Source: Alentia gelatinosa
Lineage: Eukaryota > Annelida > Polychaeta > Phyllodocida > Polynoidae
Length of the DNA stretch: 64,000 nt
NCBI GenBank assembly: GCA_950022655.1
Contig: OX465579.1
Span: 78,193,193 to 78,257,192 of the forward strand
Direction: 5' to 3'
Positions 26,601 to 32,826 of the stretch are shown piece by piece. Position 1 is the first letter of the stretch, and each line of letters starts with the position of its first letter. The notes under the pieces are model-generated. The model saw nothing but the letters and a program-made list of their open reading frames with translations, did no database searches and was not told the origin of the DNA. The translations under genes were made by a program, and so were the position numbers.

Positions 26601-29600
26601 CGGGCTCTGCCGGGACCCGCGGCGAGGGAAAGCCGACAACACTGCGCGGCCGACACCGCCGATACCCGAAGCCGCGAAAGGACATCAAAAATTCCGACAC
26701 TTTCGGCAGAATTCTGGCACCATAGCGTGCCATACACATTCATAACATCAATCCTTATCTTTATTTACCTTCATTGTTCGATTTAACCTGTAAATCCGCG
26801 GTTATTTGACGTTTTCTGACCGTTCCCGTACAATTCCCGACACGCTGACACACTGCTCCGCTCGATACACGACTTTCGCGGGTTCAGAGCGTCATAGTGT
26901 ATCGCCGCACGCCGCGCCGCCTATCGGATCGATAGAGAACCGCGGCCTTGTGCGTTAGTGCCGCTAATGTCCACCAGACGGCAATAGTGAACCCACCTGG
27001 GTGTAACGCCGCGCCGGGTCCGGCCGGCTTGCCGGGCGCTTGCCGGGCGCCTTGTGTACGCCTGTTGGTCGCCTCGTGGGGCCTTGGTGAAACAGCTCCT
27101 AGAATTTAGGGATTTAGGGGCGGCCGGGCGGCCGGCCCCGGCGGCAAACGCCGGCTGGAGCGCAAAAACCCGCCTGCTGAGGGCCTTTTTGGTGGAATAG
27201 GCCTCATTATGTGGCCAGGGGCATGAAGAAAACATCACCTTTAATGGTGTACAGGTGGTTATCATTATTATTTGTTAAAAAAATAAATGGATTTATCACT
27301 TATCTGTTTACATAGGAAAATCATAAAATAGTATGATATTCAAAATTTCTTTAATCAAGATAAAACTGTTGAAAACGATAGTGAACACCACAGTGGATTA
27401 GAATACAAGTAAAGGAGCCTAGACTTTGTTATATTTATTCACGAAATTCTTGCCTTTTTTATGAAGCATTGTGGGTACATACACAATAATGACTGGTTTT
27501 GTGTACGAGTGGCCGTTATCTCCGAGTAGTTGACGTGTAGTAATATCCGAGCGATTAGCGAGGATATTACGTCGTCAACTACGAGGAGTTTGCGGACACT
27601 CATACAATAAATCAGTCGTTATTGTATTTATTACCCACCTACAAGATTAATAACATGTCTATTGCCTAAAAAGTACATAAAGTTCCAGATTACGCCATAG
27701 CGTCAAGCATGGTGGTATTTCGGTGTATACTTACGCCTGTTATATAGAGGCCTATTCCACCAAAAAGGCCCTCAGCAGGCGGGTTTTTGCCCTCCAGCCG
27801 GCGTTTGCCGCCGGGGCCGGCCAGCCGGCCGCCCCTAAACCCCTAAATTCTAGGAGCTGTTCCACCAAAGCCCCACAAGGCGACCAACAGGCGTACACAA
27901 GGCGCCCTGCGAGCGCCCATAGAGCCGGCCGGACCTGGCGCGGCGATACACTCGCAGCGGGTTTGCTATTGCCGTCTGGTGGACGTTGGCGGCACTAACG
28001 CGCAAGCCCGCAGTTCTCTATCGATCCGATAGGCGGCGCGGCAAGCAGCGATACACCACGACGCTCTGAAGCCGGGAAAGCCACGTATCGAGCTGAGCGG
28101 CGTGCCCGCACGTCGGGATTTGTACGGAAACGGCCAGAGGACGTCATATAACCGCGGAAATACACGTTAAATCGAACAATGAAGGTAAATAAAGACAAGG
28201 ATTGATGTTATGAACGTCTATATTTGATATTGGTGCTTATATTTTGCCCAAACTGCCGCAACTGCCGAAATATCGGTGTCCGCGTATTGGGATACCATTC
28301 GCGGGCCTATGTTGACGGTGTATATCGTAGTATAGGCCAGCGAGCGGTCAACGCGCGCCCAGGGAACAGCTCTCCGCGTCACGCTCTTGGCACGCCGGCC
28401 GGCCTGCCGGGGGCTTAAAATCAAATCAAACAGTTTTTCTCCAGCAGGACTTTGCGGGGGAGGTCGTGATCATAATGCCTGGCCGCCCGGCCGGCCTTCT
28501 CTGTGGTTATCACTATATTTTGGTGGAACACCTCCAAAATTGGCTATTTCAGAGTATTGTCCCCGGCCGGCGGCCGGCGGCCACCAACAGGTCAGCCGAT
28601 ACTGCCCGGCTACGGGGTTTTGGAGGCACGGTGGCCGGCAGGGGACGGCCGTGTGGAGCCTGTGAGCTGTCATGAGCTGTTCCACCAAGCAGATTATCGC
28701 CGCCGGCGGGAGGTTTGGGCCGGCTATTGCCGCCGATCGCCAATAGGCGACCACAAGGGGCCCTGCCTGGGCTCATGCCTCCTTGGTGGAATAGGCCTCA
28801 TAGTTCGCTATTTATTTGGGTTTTTATATGCAAAACTTTTTATGACAGTGATTTCTGATGGTAAATGAAATTATTGTGACTGATTATAACTAATTAATAT
28901 TGAATCAACATTAAATAAACTTATTTTGAAGTACATTATGAATTAACCTCGTTTTGGCAGGCCCTTTTTTCTGGAATCTCCTGCAGGATATTCTGACATG
29001 CCAGAAACTCCGGGTAGCTAATTCCAGGGGCTCTATACATTTATTATGGAGACTCCGTAATGGGTGGGTAATAAAATATCACACACTCACATCTGGGGTA
29101 TAGTTCTGCTATAGATCATACTCTGCCTACAGTGACTGGACCATTTTATACAAATATTTAGATAGGGCTGACCAATTTGTATCTACTTTGACAGTAAATT
29201 GAAAGATTCTATGCTAGAAATACTTGAAAGTAGTTTGAAAATGCTGTTAAATTTACTTTAGAATAATATTAGAAGTATAACATCAAAAGTTGTTTTGGAA
29301 TCCAATCAGAACCTAATAGATCAAATTATTAGAACAAGTTGAATCATATGTTAGGGATATTACAATGTAGACAATTCTTGATTATTTGGGACAAAAATGA
29401 TAATGAAAATATATGTTTTGAGAACCCCTACTCATATTTATTATACTATGCCATACAAATGTAAAATAATGTTCATAAAAAAGATTTCTCAACTATTAAT
29501 TTTATGTAAATACTTCATATAGAATTTGAAACTCTCAGGACGAATCTCATTGTGATTGCTTTAGAATAGTTAGGGCCATATTTGTTTAAATTCCTTTGTA

Positions 29601-31091
29601 AAGCTTCCAGTATCATGTCATACAACTTCAGATCGCAGATCATGCTAGGAAACTGTTGCATTTTATTTGTATCATTGTTGGGAAATTATTATTATTCAAA
29701 TATACTATCAAAAAGCAATTATAACTATAACACTATATCCTTTCATTTCTGCTTTATTCAAAGTGTATCTGATGCATTTTCATTTCCTTTCAGTAAAGGG
29801 CATCGGCAACGAGTCTGCACCTGAGGTGAATATATATATTATATCAAACTGTTTTGTGGTGTTTATCCACAGCATAGAATCATTTTACTAGTTGTATTAT
29901 CCAATGTTTCTATCAAATTCTGTAAACCCGGTACAAAAGAAAAATGAAATCATATTCTTGTTGTTCCCATATCACGGGTGATAATAGAGTTATTAATATG
30001 TGTAGTAGTATGTATATATAGTATTCAGATCGAAATGCTTCAAGGTACCCTTGTATGGTACTCTTATGCCTAGTGTGGTATAAGTCTAGGTAAAATTGAG
30101 GAACGGATGACTTTGTATGGTGTGGATTCTTAGGACGTGTATTGTAGTATTGTAGAGTATAAGTTGATGATAGAGTAGCACAGGCTGGAATGTCTGTTGT
30201 GTTAGGAATCTAGCCTCCTTACATATGGAGTCCATATTAGATAGCGGCAGACCTGTTCGGTATTGCTTTGGGAGAGCCGCGCCGAAGGATGCCTAGTTTT
30301 GCTACAAAGCTGTCGAGCAAGGCACTTACAGTGTATCTGGACAATCAGCTAGGTTTATGATTAACATGGGGAACTATAGTACATGAAAACTGGGGTTTTA
30401 TGTTTGGCAGGAGAGGTATTGACTGGAGGGTTAATTCAGGCGTTAACTAGTCGCTGAATTTTCTTTCCTTTTTTTGTAAATAGATGTGTTTATTGACACA
30501 AAATATTCGTTTATGCTACAAAACGATCATCCATATTTGTCTGGAGTGGGAAAATATCATCTGAACATGAGTTTGGAATGAGATATATGTTACCTGAAAT
30601 AACATTTCCCTTTGTGTATTGCCATTAAATGTGATGTAAATGTAAAATAAGATGGCCCAACAATTGTTGTGCCAGTATATAGACTATAATGATAAATATG
30701 ATTATAATAATGACGTGTTATATATCAATGTATATCGTTCTACGTGTATCTATTGTAACTTAGTTGATGAAAATTGCTTATTCGGTCTATTCATGATTAC
30801 ATATTCTCATACATGATAAATACTATACGGAAACAGGGAACCTACTGTGGCTGTATGTCATAAATACGTGGTACAATTGACGATGAAATGAACCGATGCC
30901 GCAGGTTAAGCCTAATGTTTATACCTGGCTAAGATGAACCCCCATTTCGGTTGTCCCCAGCATAGATGATTTATCTCTATGTCCATTTGCAGGGGATTCG
31001 CGTGCCGGAAACCGTCGTTCTCGTTGTGTACGCGCTGGGCGTCGTTGGACTGAGTCTGACGGTCATTCTCGAACTGACGGTCGGCTTATAA
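1..31091 (+). CDS. FRRS1-like: Multi-DOMON ferric-chelate reductase 1-like (FRRS1/SDR2 family) cytochrome b561 protein, 5' incomplete
   Basis: Predicted membrane haem protein moving electrons across a membrane to reduce ferric iron or a related acceptor (role inferred from FRRS1). Exons: 1-120; 463-639; 1005-1109; 1574-1778; 2029-2156; 2262-2420; 3140-3235; 3556-3733; 4636-4760; 5028-5186; 5906-6001; 6334-6511; 7330-7451; 8676-8867; 10145-10243; 13112-13310; 13699-13818; 14738-14853; 15188-15274; 17852-17920; 18224-18323; 19751-19894; 23148-23231; 23592-23644; 29799-29825; 30993-31091 (TAA). All have GT/AG borders, and the joined length is a multiple of three, giving 1078 residues. Order: end of one DOMON unit (1-40), four DOMON units (about 41-819), b561 core (about 820-991), cytoplasmic tail, final hydrophobic segment. 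The start codon, signal peptide and any reeler domain lie upstream of the window. Vertebrate FRRS1, as I recall it, has one DOMON, so the repeated units are the unusual feature. The family call is strong; individual borders are by eye. Confidence 0.85.
463..2156 (+). CDS. FRRS1-like gene: DOMON unit 1 (four exons)
   Basis: Exons are a 463-639, b 1005-1109, c 1574-1778 and d 2029-2156. Exon a carries Cys-rich NNCFRYPDNCADNDCEY and ends GFSTTGTM at a GTGAGT donor. Exon b opens SPSPAVDCL, using the AG at 1003-1004; a later AG in the same tract would put stops in frame. Exon c contains DGKITCHFSY and YYLLVAKG and ends in phase 1. Exon d reads IPKYHGPNKVVNPELVNFT. Intron phases are 0, 0, 1, 0, the pattern repeated in every later unit. 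DOMON is an extracellular beta-sandwich haem or sugar-binding domain. The Met ending exon a and the His in exon d sit where the axial ligands of haem-binding DOMON domains are expected. Confidence 0.82.
1208..1375 (+). repeat. Dispersed repeat R1, copy 1
   Basis: The phrase CGCTCCTACCCATGTCGTAT and its flanks recur at 22850-22965 and 33360-33520 with similar order. All three copies share a TATACCTGTG start and a GGTAAAA/GTTAAAA tail. There is no coding potential. The class is unknown. Confidence 0.55.
2262..4760 (+). CDS. FRRS1-like gene: DOMON unit 2 (four exons)
   Basis: Exons are a 2262-2420, b 3140-3235, c 3556-3733 and d 4636-4760. Exon a ends GFSLDGNM; b opens SPAPTVNC; c contains DGRLTCQFSY and YYLIVAKG; d begins ELQYHILEKVV and then becomes Thr/Ser/Pro-rich, a likely glycosylated linker. 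From about 2338 to 3785 the DNA is nearly identical, introns included, to unit 3 at about 5104-6545. The 5' half of exon a and exon d are clearly more diverged. The intron after exon c (3734-4635) carries a roughly 370-bp insertion absent from unit 3. Confidence 0.82.
3820..4192. repeat. Insertion in the unit 2 intron with a 140-bp palindrome
   Basis: Unit 3 lacks this stretch, so it entered (or was lost) after the unit 2/3 duplication. Its right part is a hairpin. The arm at 4041-4080 (ACAATGTTACCATGATTTCG and on) is mirrored by 4141-4178. A shorter remnant of the same arm lies at about 7525-7562 in the unit 3 side intron. Confidence 0.6.
5028..7451 (+). CDS. FRRS1-like gene: DOMON unit 3 (four exons), near-copy of unit 2
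   Basis: Exons are a 5028-5186, b 5906-6001, c 6334-6511 and d 7330-7451. The encoded motifs are GFSLDGNM (a), SPAPTVNC (b), DGRLTCQFSY and YYLIVAKG (c) and ELQYHFSEKVV (d). The offset from unit 2 is exactly 2766 bp through exons a and b, and 2778 bp at exon c, because a TA/TG microsatellite just before exon c is longer here. Exon d ends in a Thr/Pro-rich linker that is three bases shorter than in unit 2. The Met and His candidate ligands are both kept. Confidence 0.82.
8676..13818 (+). CDS. FRRS1-like gene: DOMON unit 4, membrane-proximal (four exons)
   Basis: Exons are a 8676-8867, b 10145-10243, c 13112-13310 and d 13699-13818. This is the most diverged unit and the one that looks most like the single DOMON of FRRS1. 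Exon a has extra cysteines (DECGLKKSCFRSPPNC) and ends GFSSSGTM; b opens SPAPVVVC; c contains DGRMVCRFSY and YYLIMAKG; d begins GYHRADRQ and runs into PPMVQAHG, where the His at 13815-13817 starts the b561 core. The introns are much longer than in units 1-3 and full of inserted repeats. Exon d ends in phase 1, unlike the phase 0 end of the upstream units, because it joins the b561 exons. Confidence 0.82.
9060..9750. repeat. GC-rich GGAGA/TCTCC-repeat element in the unit 4 intron
   Basis: Between exons a and b of unit 4 there are two blocks dense in CTCCTGGG, GGAGATCTCCT and AAAATAAAAC (9070-9290 and 9510-9745). Read in opposite directions they resemble each other. GTTTTATTTCCAACTCTCCT at the left matches the reverse of GAAAATAAAACAGG at the right. 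A 20-bp unit ending AAATAAAACAGG is tandemly doubled at 9703-9740. This looks like a nonautonomous inverted-repeat element. Boundaries are uncertain. Confidence 0.45.
9958..10118. repeat. Palindromic mini-element (about 160 bp)
   Basis: The left arm AGAACTAGGCTTAGAGCCTT (9969-9988) and its extension TGAGAATCC are mirrored by GGATTCTCAAGGCTCTAAGC and CTAGTTCGTTAAGAATT at 10076-10113. Spacer is about 75 bp. It lies just before exon b of unit 4. Confidence 0.65.
10446..11306. mobile_element. Nonautonomous inverted-repeat element, about 860 bp, ends GGGAGCTGTTTCACTAG
   Basis: The left end CTGGGAGCTGTTTCACTAG (10446-10464) is inverted at CTAGTGAAACAGCTCCCTGG (11287-11306). A second nested palindrome sits inside: ACCAAATATGAAGAAAATCG (about 10756) and CACGCCGTTCCGAAG are mirrored near 10965-11010. 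Short GT-rich subrepeats such as CAACAGTGGCAGTGAC occur near both ends. No transposase is seen. It lies in the intron between exons b and c of unit 4. Confidence 0.7.
12133..12168. promoter_or_regulatory. Triple CACGTG (E-box) cluster
   Basis: Three CACGTG palindromes occur within about 35 bp (CACGTGATCGGGACCACGTG, then CACGTGAG). CACGTG is the bHLH-ZIP (Myc/MITF/USF/HIF-type) site. The cluster sits in a GC-rich repeat relic that resembles the inside of the element at 20248, so it may simply be transposon sequence. Regulatory role is speculative. Confidence 0.25.
12394..12617. repeat. Palindromic element, about 220 bp
   Basis: TACCGGAGACACACCAA (12394-12410) is mirrored by TTGGTGTGTCTCCGG (12600-12614). 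The match continues inward through TGGAATCG and AAAATGG...ATATGTGAG to a spacer near 12480-12530. The left arm is also GC-rich outside the palindrome. Noncoding. Confidence 0.6.
14538..14602. repeat. (TA)n microsatellite
   Basis: An uninterrupted run of about 32 TA dinucleotides in the intron before the first b561 exon. The flanking DNA contains several diverged copies of a GACCATTGCNTGGATGATAT-like unit (about 14465-14660), so this is a small tandem array. Confidence 0.85.
14738..19894 (+). CDS. FRRS1-like gene: cytochrome b561 transmembrane core (five exons)
   Basis: Exons are 14738-14853, 15188-15274, 17852-17920, 18224-18323 and 19751-19894. Successive hydrophobic segments read SLMIIAWMLCASIAILM, CLMGLTSVLTISGFIIIFVYV, PIVGIIVTCLVVI, VNILIAMYM and VVIGYVGLHVLVEVTLAF. 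The four b561 haem histidines are visible: AHG (13815-13817, end of the previous exon), IHQ (15191-15193), AHP (17876-17878) and WAH (18287-18289). In the family these pair as two bis-His haems on opposite sides of the membrane. The family phrase RGVFNWAHRIVGQ is well kept. All junctions are in frame and I see no broken residue. Confidence 0.87.
15785..15896. mobile_element. 112-bp palindromic mini-element with GGGAGCTGTTTCA ends
   Basis: The left end CTGGGAGCTGTTTCAAAAGT is exactly inverted at the right end ACTTTTGAAACAGCTCCCAG. The ends share GGGAGCTGTTTCA with the 860-bp element at 10446, so both probably used the same (absent) transposase. Noncoding, intronic. Confidence 0.7.
16270..16680 (+). 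mobile_element. Possible solo LTR fragment
   Basis: A moderately GC-rich block has an LTR-like order: a TATA box (GGTATATATACTCAG, 16281), a pyrimidine/GC leader, an ATTAAAC polyadenylation-like signal near 16524, then a TGTGTTGTGTGTGACT tract and a GC-rich end. No internal coding region, second LTR or clear target duplication was found, so this is tentative. Confidence 0.3.
16890..17075 (+). repeat. Dispersed repeat R2, copy 1
   Basis: Contains GGGGTGAAATAAAATCTGAA and CACTGAAAATGTACCATTCA. The same order occurs reversed at 40385-40520. Noncoding. Confidence 0.5.
17122..17759. mobile_element. TTAA-flanked inverted-repeat element with a nested second element
   Basis: TTAACACTTTCAATCCGACC at the left and CTCGGATTAA at the right are inverted ends with TTAA target copies. 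Internal phrases (GCCTGGGAGTACCTC, CGTCCCCTGC) match the element at 44252-44614 in inverse orientation, so both belong to one family. TTAA targeting is typical of piggyBac-type transposition. The element at 17320 is inserted inside it. Confidence 0.6.
17320..17596. mobile_element. TACAGTAGAACC-ended element, copy 1 (nested, internally duplicated)
   Basis: Ends read CAGTAGAACCCGCGTAAGCG and GCGGGGTTCTACTGTA. An internal unit of about 98 bp (TTACACGGGGTTAAATAAAC and on) occurs twice in tandem, near 17392 and 17490. Copies with the same ends occur at 21380 and 39156. TA flanks and CAGTAGAACC ends resemble pogo/Tc1-type nonautonomous elements (inference). Confidence 0.65.
18545..18652 (+). pseudogene. 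Decayed copy of the last b561 exon and its acceptor
   Basis: ATTGCCAACTACATGAGTGGGTC (18545-18567) resembles the exon at 19751 (ATTGCCATGTACATGAGTGG), and 18593-18650 (CCACTATGATAAA, then TACGTTTCAGTG) resembles that exon's upstream acceptor. Neither part keeps a usable exon. A second remnant lies at 19660-19705. Confidence 0.5.
18659..18792. repeat. 134-bp palindromic mini-element
   Basis: TTACTGTGGACGAAACGGTT (18663-18682) is mirrored by AACCATTTCGTCTACAGTGA (18768-18787), and the arms continue inward (CCAGTC / GACTGACC). It directly follows the decayed exon copy. Confidence 0.65.
18838..19060. repeat. CCGACGCG-rich short repeat array 1
   Basis: Multiple GACGCGAACC / GACGCGCACC / GACGCGAGCC units occur in both orientations around an AT-rich centre. 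The same units recur at 19433-19515, where CGACGCGAGC runs face GGCTCGCGTC runs as a hairpin. The strong CpG content contrasts with the surrounding AT-rich intron. Confidence 0.6.
19433..19520. repeat. CCGACGCG-rich hairpin array 2
   Basis: CGACGCGAGCCGACGCGAGC (19449-19468) is followed after a short AT spacer by CGGCTCGCGTCGGCTCGCGT (19491-19510), a near-perfect inverted repeat. It is related to the array at 18838-19060. Confidence 0.65.
19660..19705 (+). pseudogene. Second decayed copy of the start of the last b561 exon
   Basis: ATATACTGATTGTCATGTAC followed by ATGAGTGGGTCTTGTGTGTC nearly matches the functional exon start at 19757-19798. It lies 95 bp upstream and is followed by the same CACTATGATAAA and TACGTTTCAG acceptor context. 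It has no acceptor of its own in the right place, so I take it as a tandem duplication remnant. Confidence 0.6.
20071..20185. mobile_element. TTTTGTGGACAGG palindromic mini-element, copy 1
   Basis: CGATGGTTTTGTGGACAGGC (20075-20094) is inverted at CCACCTGTCCACATAACTAT near 20158-20177. The inner arms are GTAAACCAC / GTGGTTTAC. Related copies occur at 20974-21100 and 62006-62106. A more distant palindrome is at 27482. Confidence 0.6.
20248..20908. mobile_element. 661-bp inverted-repeat element
   Basis: The left end CAATAGGGACTACATG...TTTGCTCTATATGACAAAGGG is inverted at the right end (CCCTTTGTGCAATAGAGCAA...CCCTATTG). The terminal repeats are about 60 bp with few mismatches. The interior contains a GTAGGGTGGGCGGGTGG tract and a CACGTGAG site, resembling 11930-12180. 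No coding region. Confidence 0.7.
20974..21100. mobile_element. TTTTGTGGACAGG mini-element, copy 2
   Basis: ATGGTTTTGTGGACAGGCGG (20976-20995) at the left and GTGGTTTACGGCCGATCGTG at the right match copy 1 at 20071, with a less perfect right arm. Confidence 0.5.
21380..21562. mobile_element. TACAGTAGAACC-ended element, copy 2
   Basis: Starts TACAGTAGAACCCCGCCTAA and ends ACGCGGGGTTCTATTGTA, the same termini as 17320 and 39156. Internal GCGTTAACGGACAC / GCGTAAGCGGACAC phrases repeat. About 183 bp with no coding region. Confidence 0.65.
22040..22720. repeat. Inverted GCTCCACTGGGC repeat region around a hairpin
   Basis: GTGCTCCACTGGGCTGGCAG (22049-22068) faces GCCGGCCCAGTGGAGCATAC near 22697-22716. 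Together they bracket GC-rich DNA, the R1-like AT-rich stretch and the hairpin at 22450. This may be one composite element. Boundaries are not secure. Confidence 0.4.
22450..22586. repeat. Near-perfect 137-bp hairpin
   Basis: ACGTCCAACCATGCTTGTAC (22450-22469), AAGTCACAGAAC and TTTACCGTTTGTACGGA are mirrored on the other side of a CGTAAACG loop at about 22514-22521, ending GTACAGCATGGTCAGGACGT. The arms are about 65 bp. It could form a long RNA hairpin if transcribed with the intron. Confidence 0.7.
22850..22965 (+). repeat. Dispersed repeat R1, copy 2
   Basis: Begins TATACCTGTGGCCGTATC and contains TTCCTACCCATGATGTATTT, matching the copies at 1208 and 33360 but shortened in the middle. Noncoding. 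Confidence 0.5.
23148..31091 (+). CDS. FRRS1-like gene: C-terminal tail and last membrane segment (four exons)
   Basis: Exons are 23148-23231, 23592-23644, 29799-29825 and 30993-31091. They encode a polar stretch (SRSLEQLDKSHEMVKLPG, then DDISFIYQQIENAQKL), a nine-residue microexon GIGNESAPE, and a final exon with hydrophobic VVLVVYALGVVGLSLTVILE ending ELTVGL and TAA at 31089-31091. The microexon acceptor is uncertain. The better AG (29792-29793) would put TAA in frame after the phase 0 donor at 23645, while the AG at 29797-29798 keeps the frame. An unseen phase 1 exon in the 6.2-kb intron would also solve this. No transcript evidence is available here. Confidence 0.68.
23696..23983. mobile_element. 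TTAA-flanked 288-bp element with an empty-site paralogue nearby
   Basis: The left end TTAACCCTTTCCTTGCGAAT and the right end (inverse TTAACCCAATCCTTACAAAC) are inverted repeats bordered by TTAA on both sides. The flanks (GTAAGTGC and CTATTGGTGTCTATGG) lie adjacent in the duplicated copy at 24119-24210 without the insert. That copy therefore records the pre-insertion state. piggyBac-type targeting is inferred. Confidence 0.7.
24119..24210 (+). repeat. Duplicated copy of exon-donor flank (empty site)
   Basis: TATGTCACCATGCTAATTTCTATGGG and following bases copy the intron start after the exon at 23592-23644, but the exon itself and its GT donor are not preserved. It continues across the junction where the TTAA element sits in the other copy. 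Confidence 0.6.
24211..25301. other. Intronic AT-rich DNA, nothing recognised
   Basis: Part of the 6.2-kb intron between the exons at 23592-23644 and 29799-29825. I found no in-frame exon with convincing borders, no palindrome and no known repeat here. Confidence 0.5.
25302..26122. mobile_element. Inverted-repeat element, about 820 bp, ends GTGTGACGGTGAATACAG
   Basis: The 18-bp GTGTGACGGTGAATACAG at 25302-25319 is exactly inverted at 26105-26122. Shorter versions of the motif lie inside: TGTATTCACTG (25451), CAGTGAATACA (25480) and TGTATTCACTGTCAC (25762). The internal motifs suggest nested or repeated insertions of the same end. No coding region. Confidence 0.55.
26175..27206. mobile_element. 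GC-rich 1.03-kb nonautonomous element, left copy
   Basis: Starts TGAGGCCTATTCCACCAAGG and ends TTGGTGGAATAGGCCTCA, an inverted repeat. The body is very GC- and CpG-rich in contrast to the AT-rich intron and has internal GGTGGAACAGCTC / GAGCTGTTTCACC motifs. A second copy of the same element lies in opposite orientation at 27747-28800. Open frames across it are by-products of GC content and are present in several frames at once. No transposase is seen. Confidence 0.7.
27482..27626. repeat. 145-bp palindrome between the two GC-rich copies
   Basis: ACACAATAATGACTGGTTTT at the left is mirrored by TAAATCAGTCGTTATTGT at the right (27608-27625), with inner GAGTAGTTGACG / CGTCAACTACGAGG arms. It is distantly like the TTTTGTGGACAGG family. 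It lies close to the midpoint of the inverted pair. Confidence 0.6.
27747..28800. mobile_element. GC-rich 1.05-kb nonautonomous element, right copy (inverted)
   Basis: Starts GAGGCCTATTCCACCAAAAA and ends CTTGGTGGAATAGGCCTCA. Reading its reverse complement reproduces the left copy at 26175-27206, with scattered substitutions and small indels. The two copies are separated by 540 bp. Confidence 0.7.
28801..30992. other. Intronic AT-rich DNA around the nine-codon microexon
   Basis: Apart from the microexon at 29799-29825, this stretch shows no exon or element I can support. A GC-richer patch at 30240-30345 is unexplained. Confidence 0.45.
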
Positions 31092-32826
31092 AACCAGACG
31101 GATGTGTGCCTACTACCACAACACAGAGCAGTTGAATGGATTCAGGATGTCATACACCTCACCATTCGTACCAAATGCAGGTTCGAAATTGAACCACACT
31201 ACCGCGGTGTGGAGACGAGTTGGGTGTTTTTTCCCTGGACACTCTCCATTAAGAAGTGCGAAAAATAACCACCAGATTCCCCACCAGTTATCTGTTTGTG
31301 TTTTTTTATAACTAGAACGAAATGCCTTGATATGGAGGTTGAATAATTCCCAGGCTGAATAGATATATTGAAAGGAAATCATATGCATACGAAATGTACC
31401 AGAAACTGTATAAATATATTTCATATATTTTACAAATCCATGTTATGAGTCACGTCTGATACTAACTATTAACTTCAATATAAATTATCATTTGTGGTCC
31501 AGTGACATTGTGAAATAAAATTGTGGGTTTGTTTATAGTATCCCCATACATCGCATAATCCCTGTAGTATAGTAGAGCCATTCCACTTACCCAATCCAAG
31601 TCCATATCAGTATATTTTTGGTTCTTCTAATGCGTTTTCAAGACAGGAAGTACCCTTATCAGTAACTTTGTATACCTCATAAACGTATGTCCAGTTGTCT
31701 CATTGTGTGCTTGAAACGTCAAAGGAAGTGACATTTGAAAAGAAGCAAAATTATATTTTACAATTATTGAATTCTCCATTATGCCTGGAGTCTCCTCCCA
31801 TAGTAAATTTGGAATTCCATCTACTTAAACAGATATGTGTCAACAGCTTTAGAGCAAGGTGGTGAAATAGGATAATTTACCAGAATATAGTAATAAAAGG
31901 CGACATGCCCTGCTTTGCATGTCTGTGTGGTACTAGATTTTGTATTGTGATAAATAATGACGAATACAATCATAATAAACTCATACAATGTCTATATTCA
32001 ACAGTGATTATTTCCTGACAGGAAAAATGCGATCTACTCAGCACCAACCATAATGTGATCTCAAAATATGTGTATCATATGCAACCTTTTGTAGTGTACA
32101 CATTAATTGACTTGGTAGTTTTATATACCAATATATATATATTTGTATTTGTAGGTATCGATATTTATGTATGATACTTATACATACGAAATATCACCAT
32201 TTTTGGTCGGTATATATGTTATTTGTTGAATACATTTACGATATACCTTAACTTATTATAGATTAGAAATACAAAACAATGTCCAAGCTATATTCTGTTG
32301 GCCTAAATTTGAAGCCCGGCAGTCTAGATTTGATTATCAATAGTTTCATTTTCCAAAATATTAGAAGAGATTTTGAAGTCCCCTTGAGATCCCTCTGTGA
32401 TAGTTGAGGTATTGTTACAGACTGTCACGCAACATATACCGTCAGAATAAACTCATACGATATCTAGTTAAACTAGATTGATTATAGCTATTTTTTCTCA
32501 CAGAAGGAAGATATACTTTAATGTTCTACTCAATACTAGCCTGAGTATGATCTGAATATGAGTATATGTATTATGCAACCTGTAGTATTATACATTTTAA
32601 TTGACCTCATATTTATCAGTATATTTTTATTGCTAAGGATTTAATATCTATGTATGATGCTTATACATACGAAATATCACCATTCGGGTCGGTATACATG
32701 TTATTTGTTGAATACATATACTTTTTACCTGATATGTCATACAGATGGAAAAAATATCATATAAGTCACAAGTGTGTATTAAGGGATATCCTGTGCAAGA
32801 TTCTGATGTGCTTCTGATGGTATGTA
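31092..32826. other. 3' UTR and intergenic DNA with a diverged 270-bp duplication
   Basis: After the FRRS1-like stop codon this is AT-rich. Two related blocks, about 31978-32270 and 32445-32745, share CTTATACATACGAAATATCACCAT and GTTATTTGTTGAATACAT in the same order, so they are old direct repeats. No gene recognised. Confidence 0.5.
31514..31519 (+). terminator. Candidate poly(A) signal of the FRRS1-like gene
   Basis: AATAAA lies 423 bp after the TAA at 31091, in AT-rich DNA with no further exon visible. It is the nearest canonical hexamer I noticed. Function is inferred from position only. Confidence 0.35.

Noticed and set aside
26158..26745. 195-codon open frame on + (and overlapping frames on both strands)
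   Set aside because: It lies in the GC-rich inverted-repeat element, where several frames are open at once because stops are rare. The other copy of the element does not preserve the frame.
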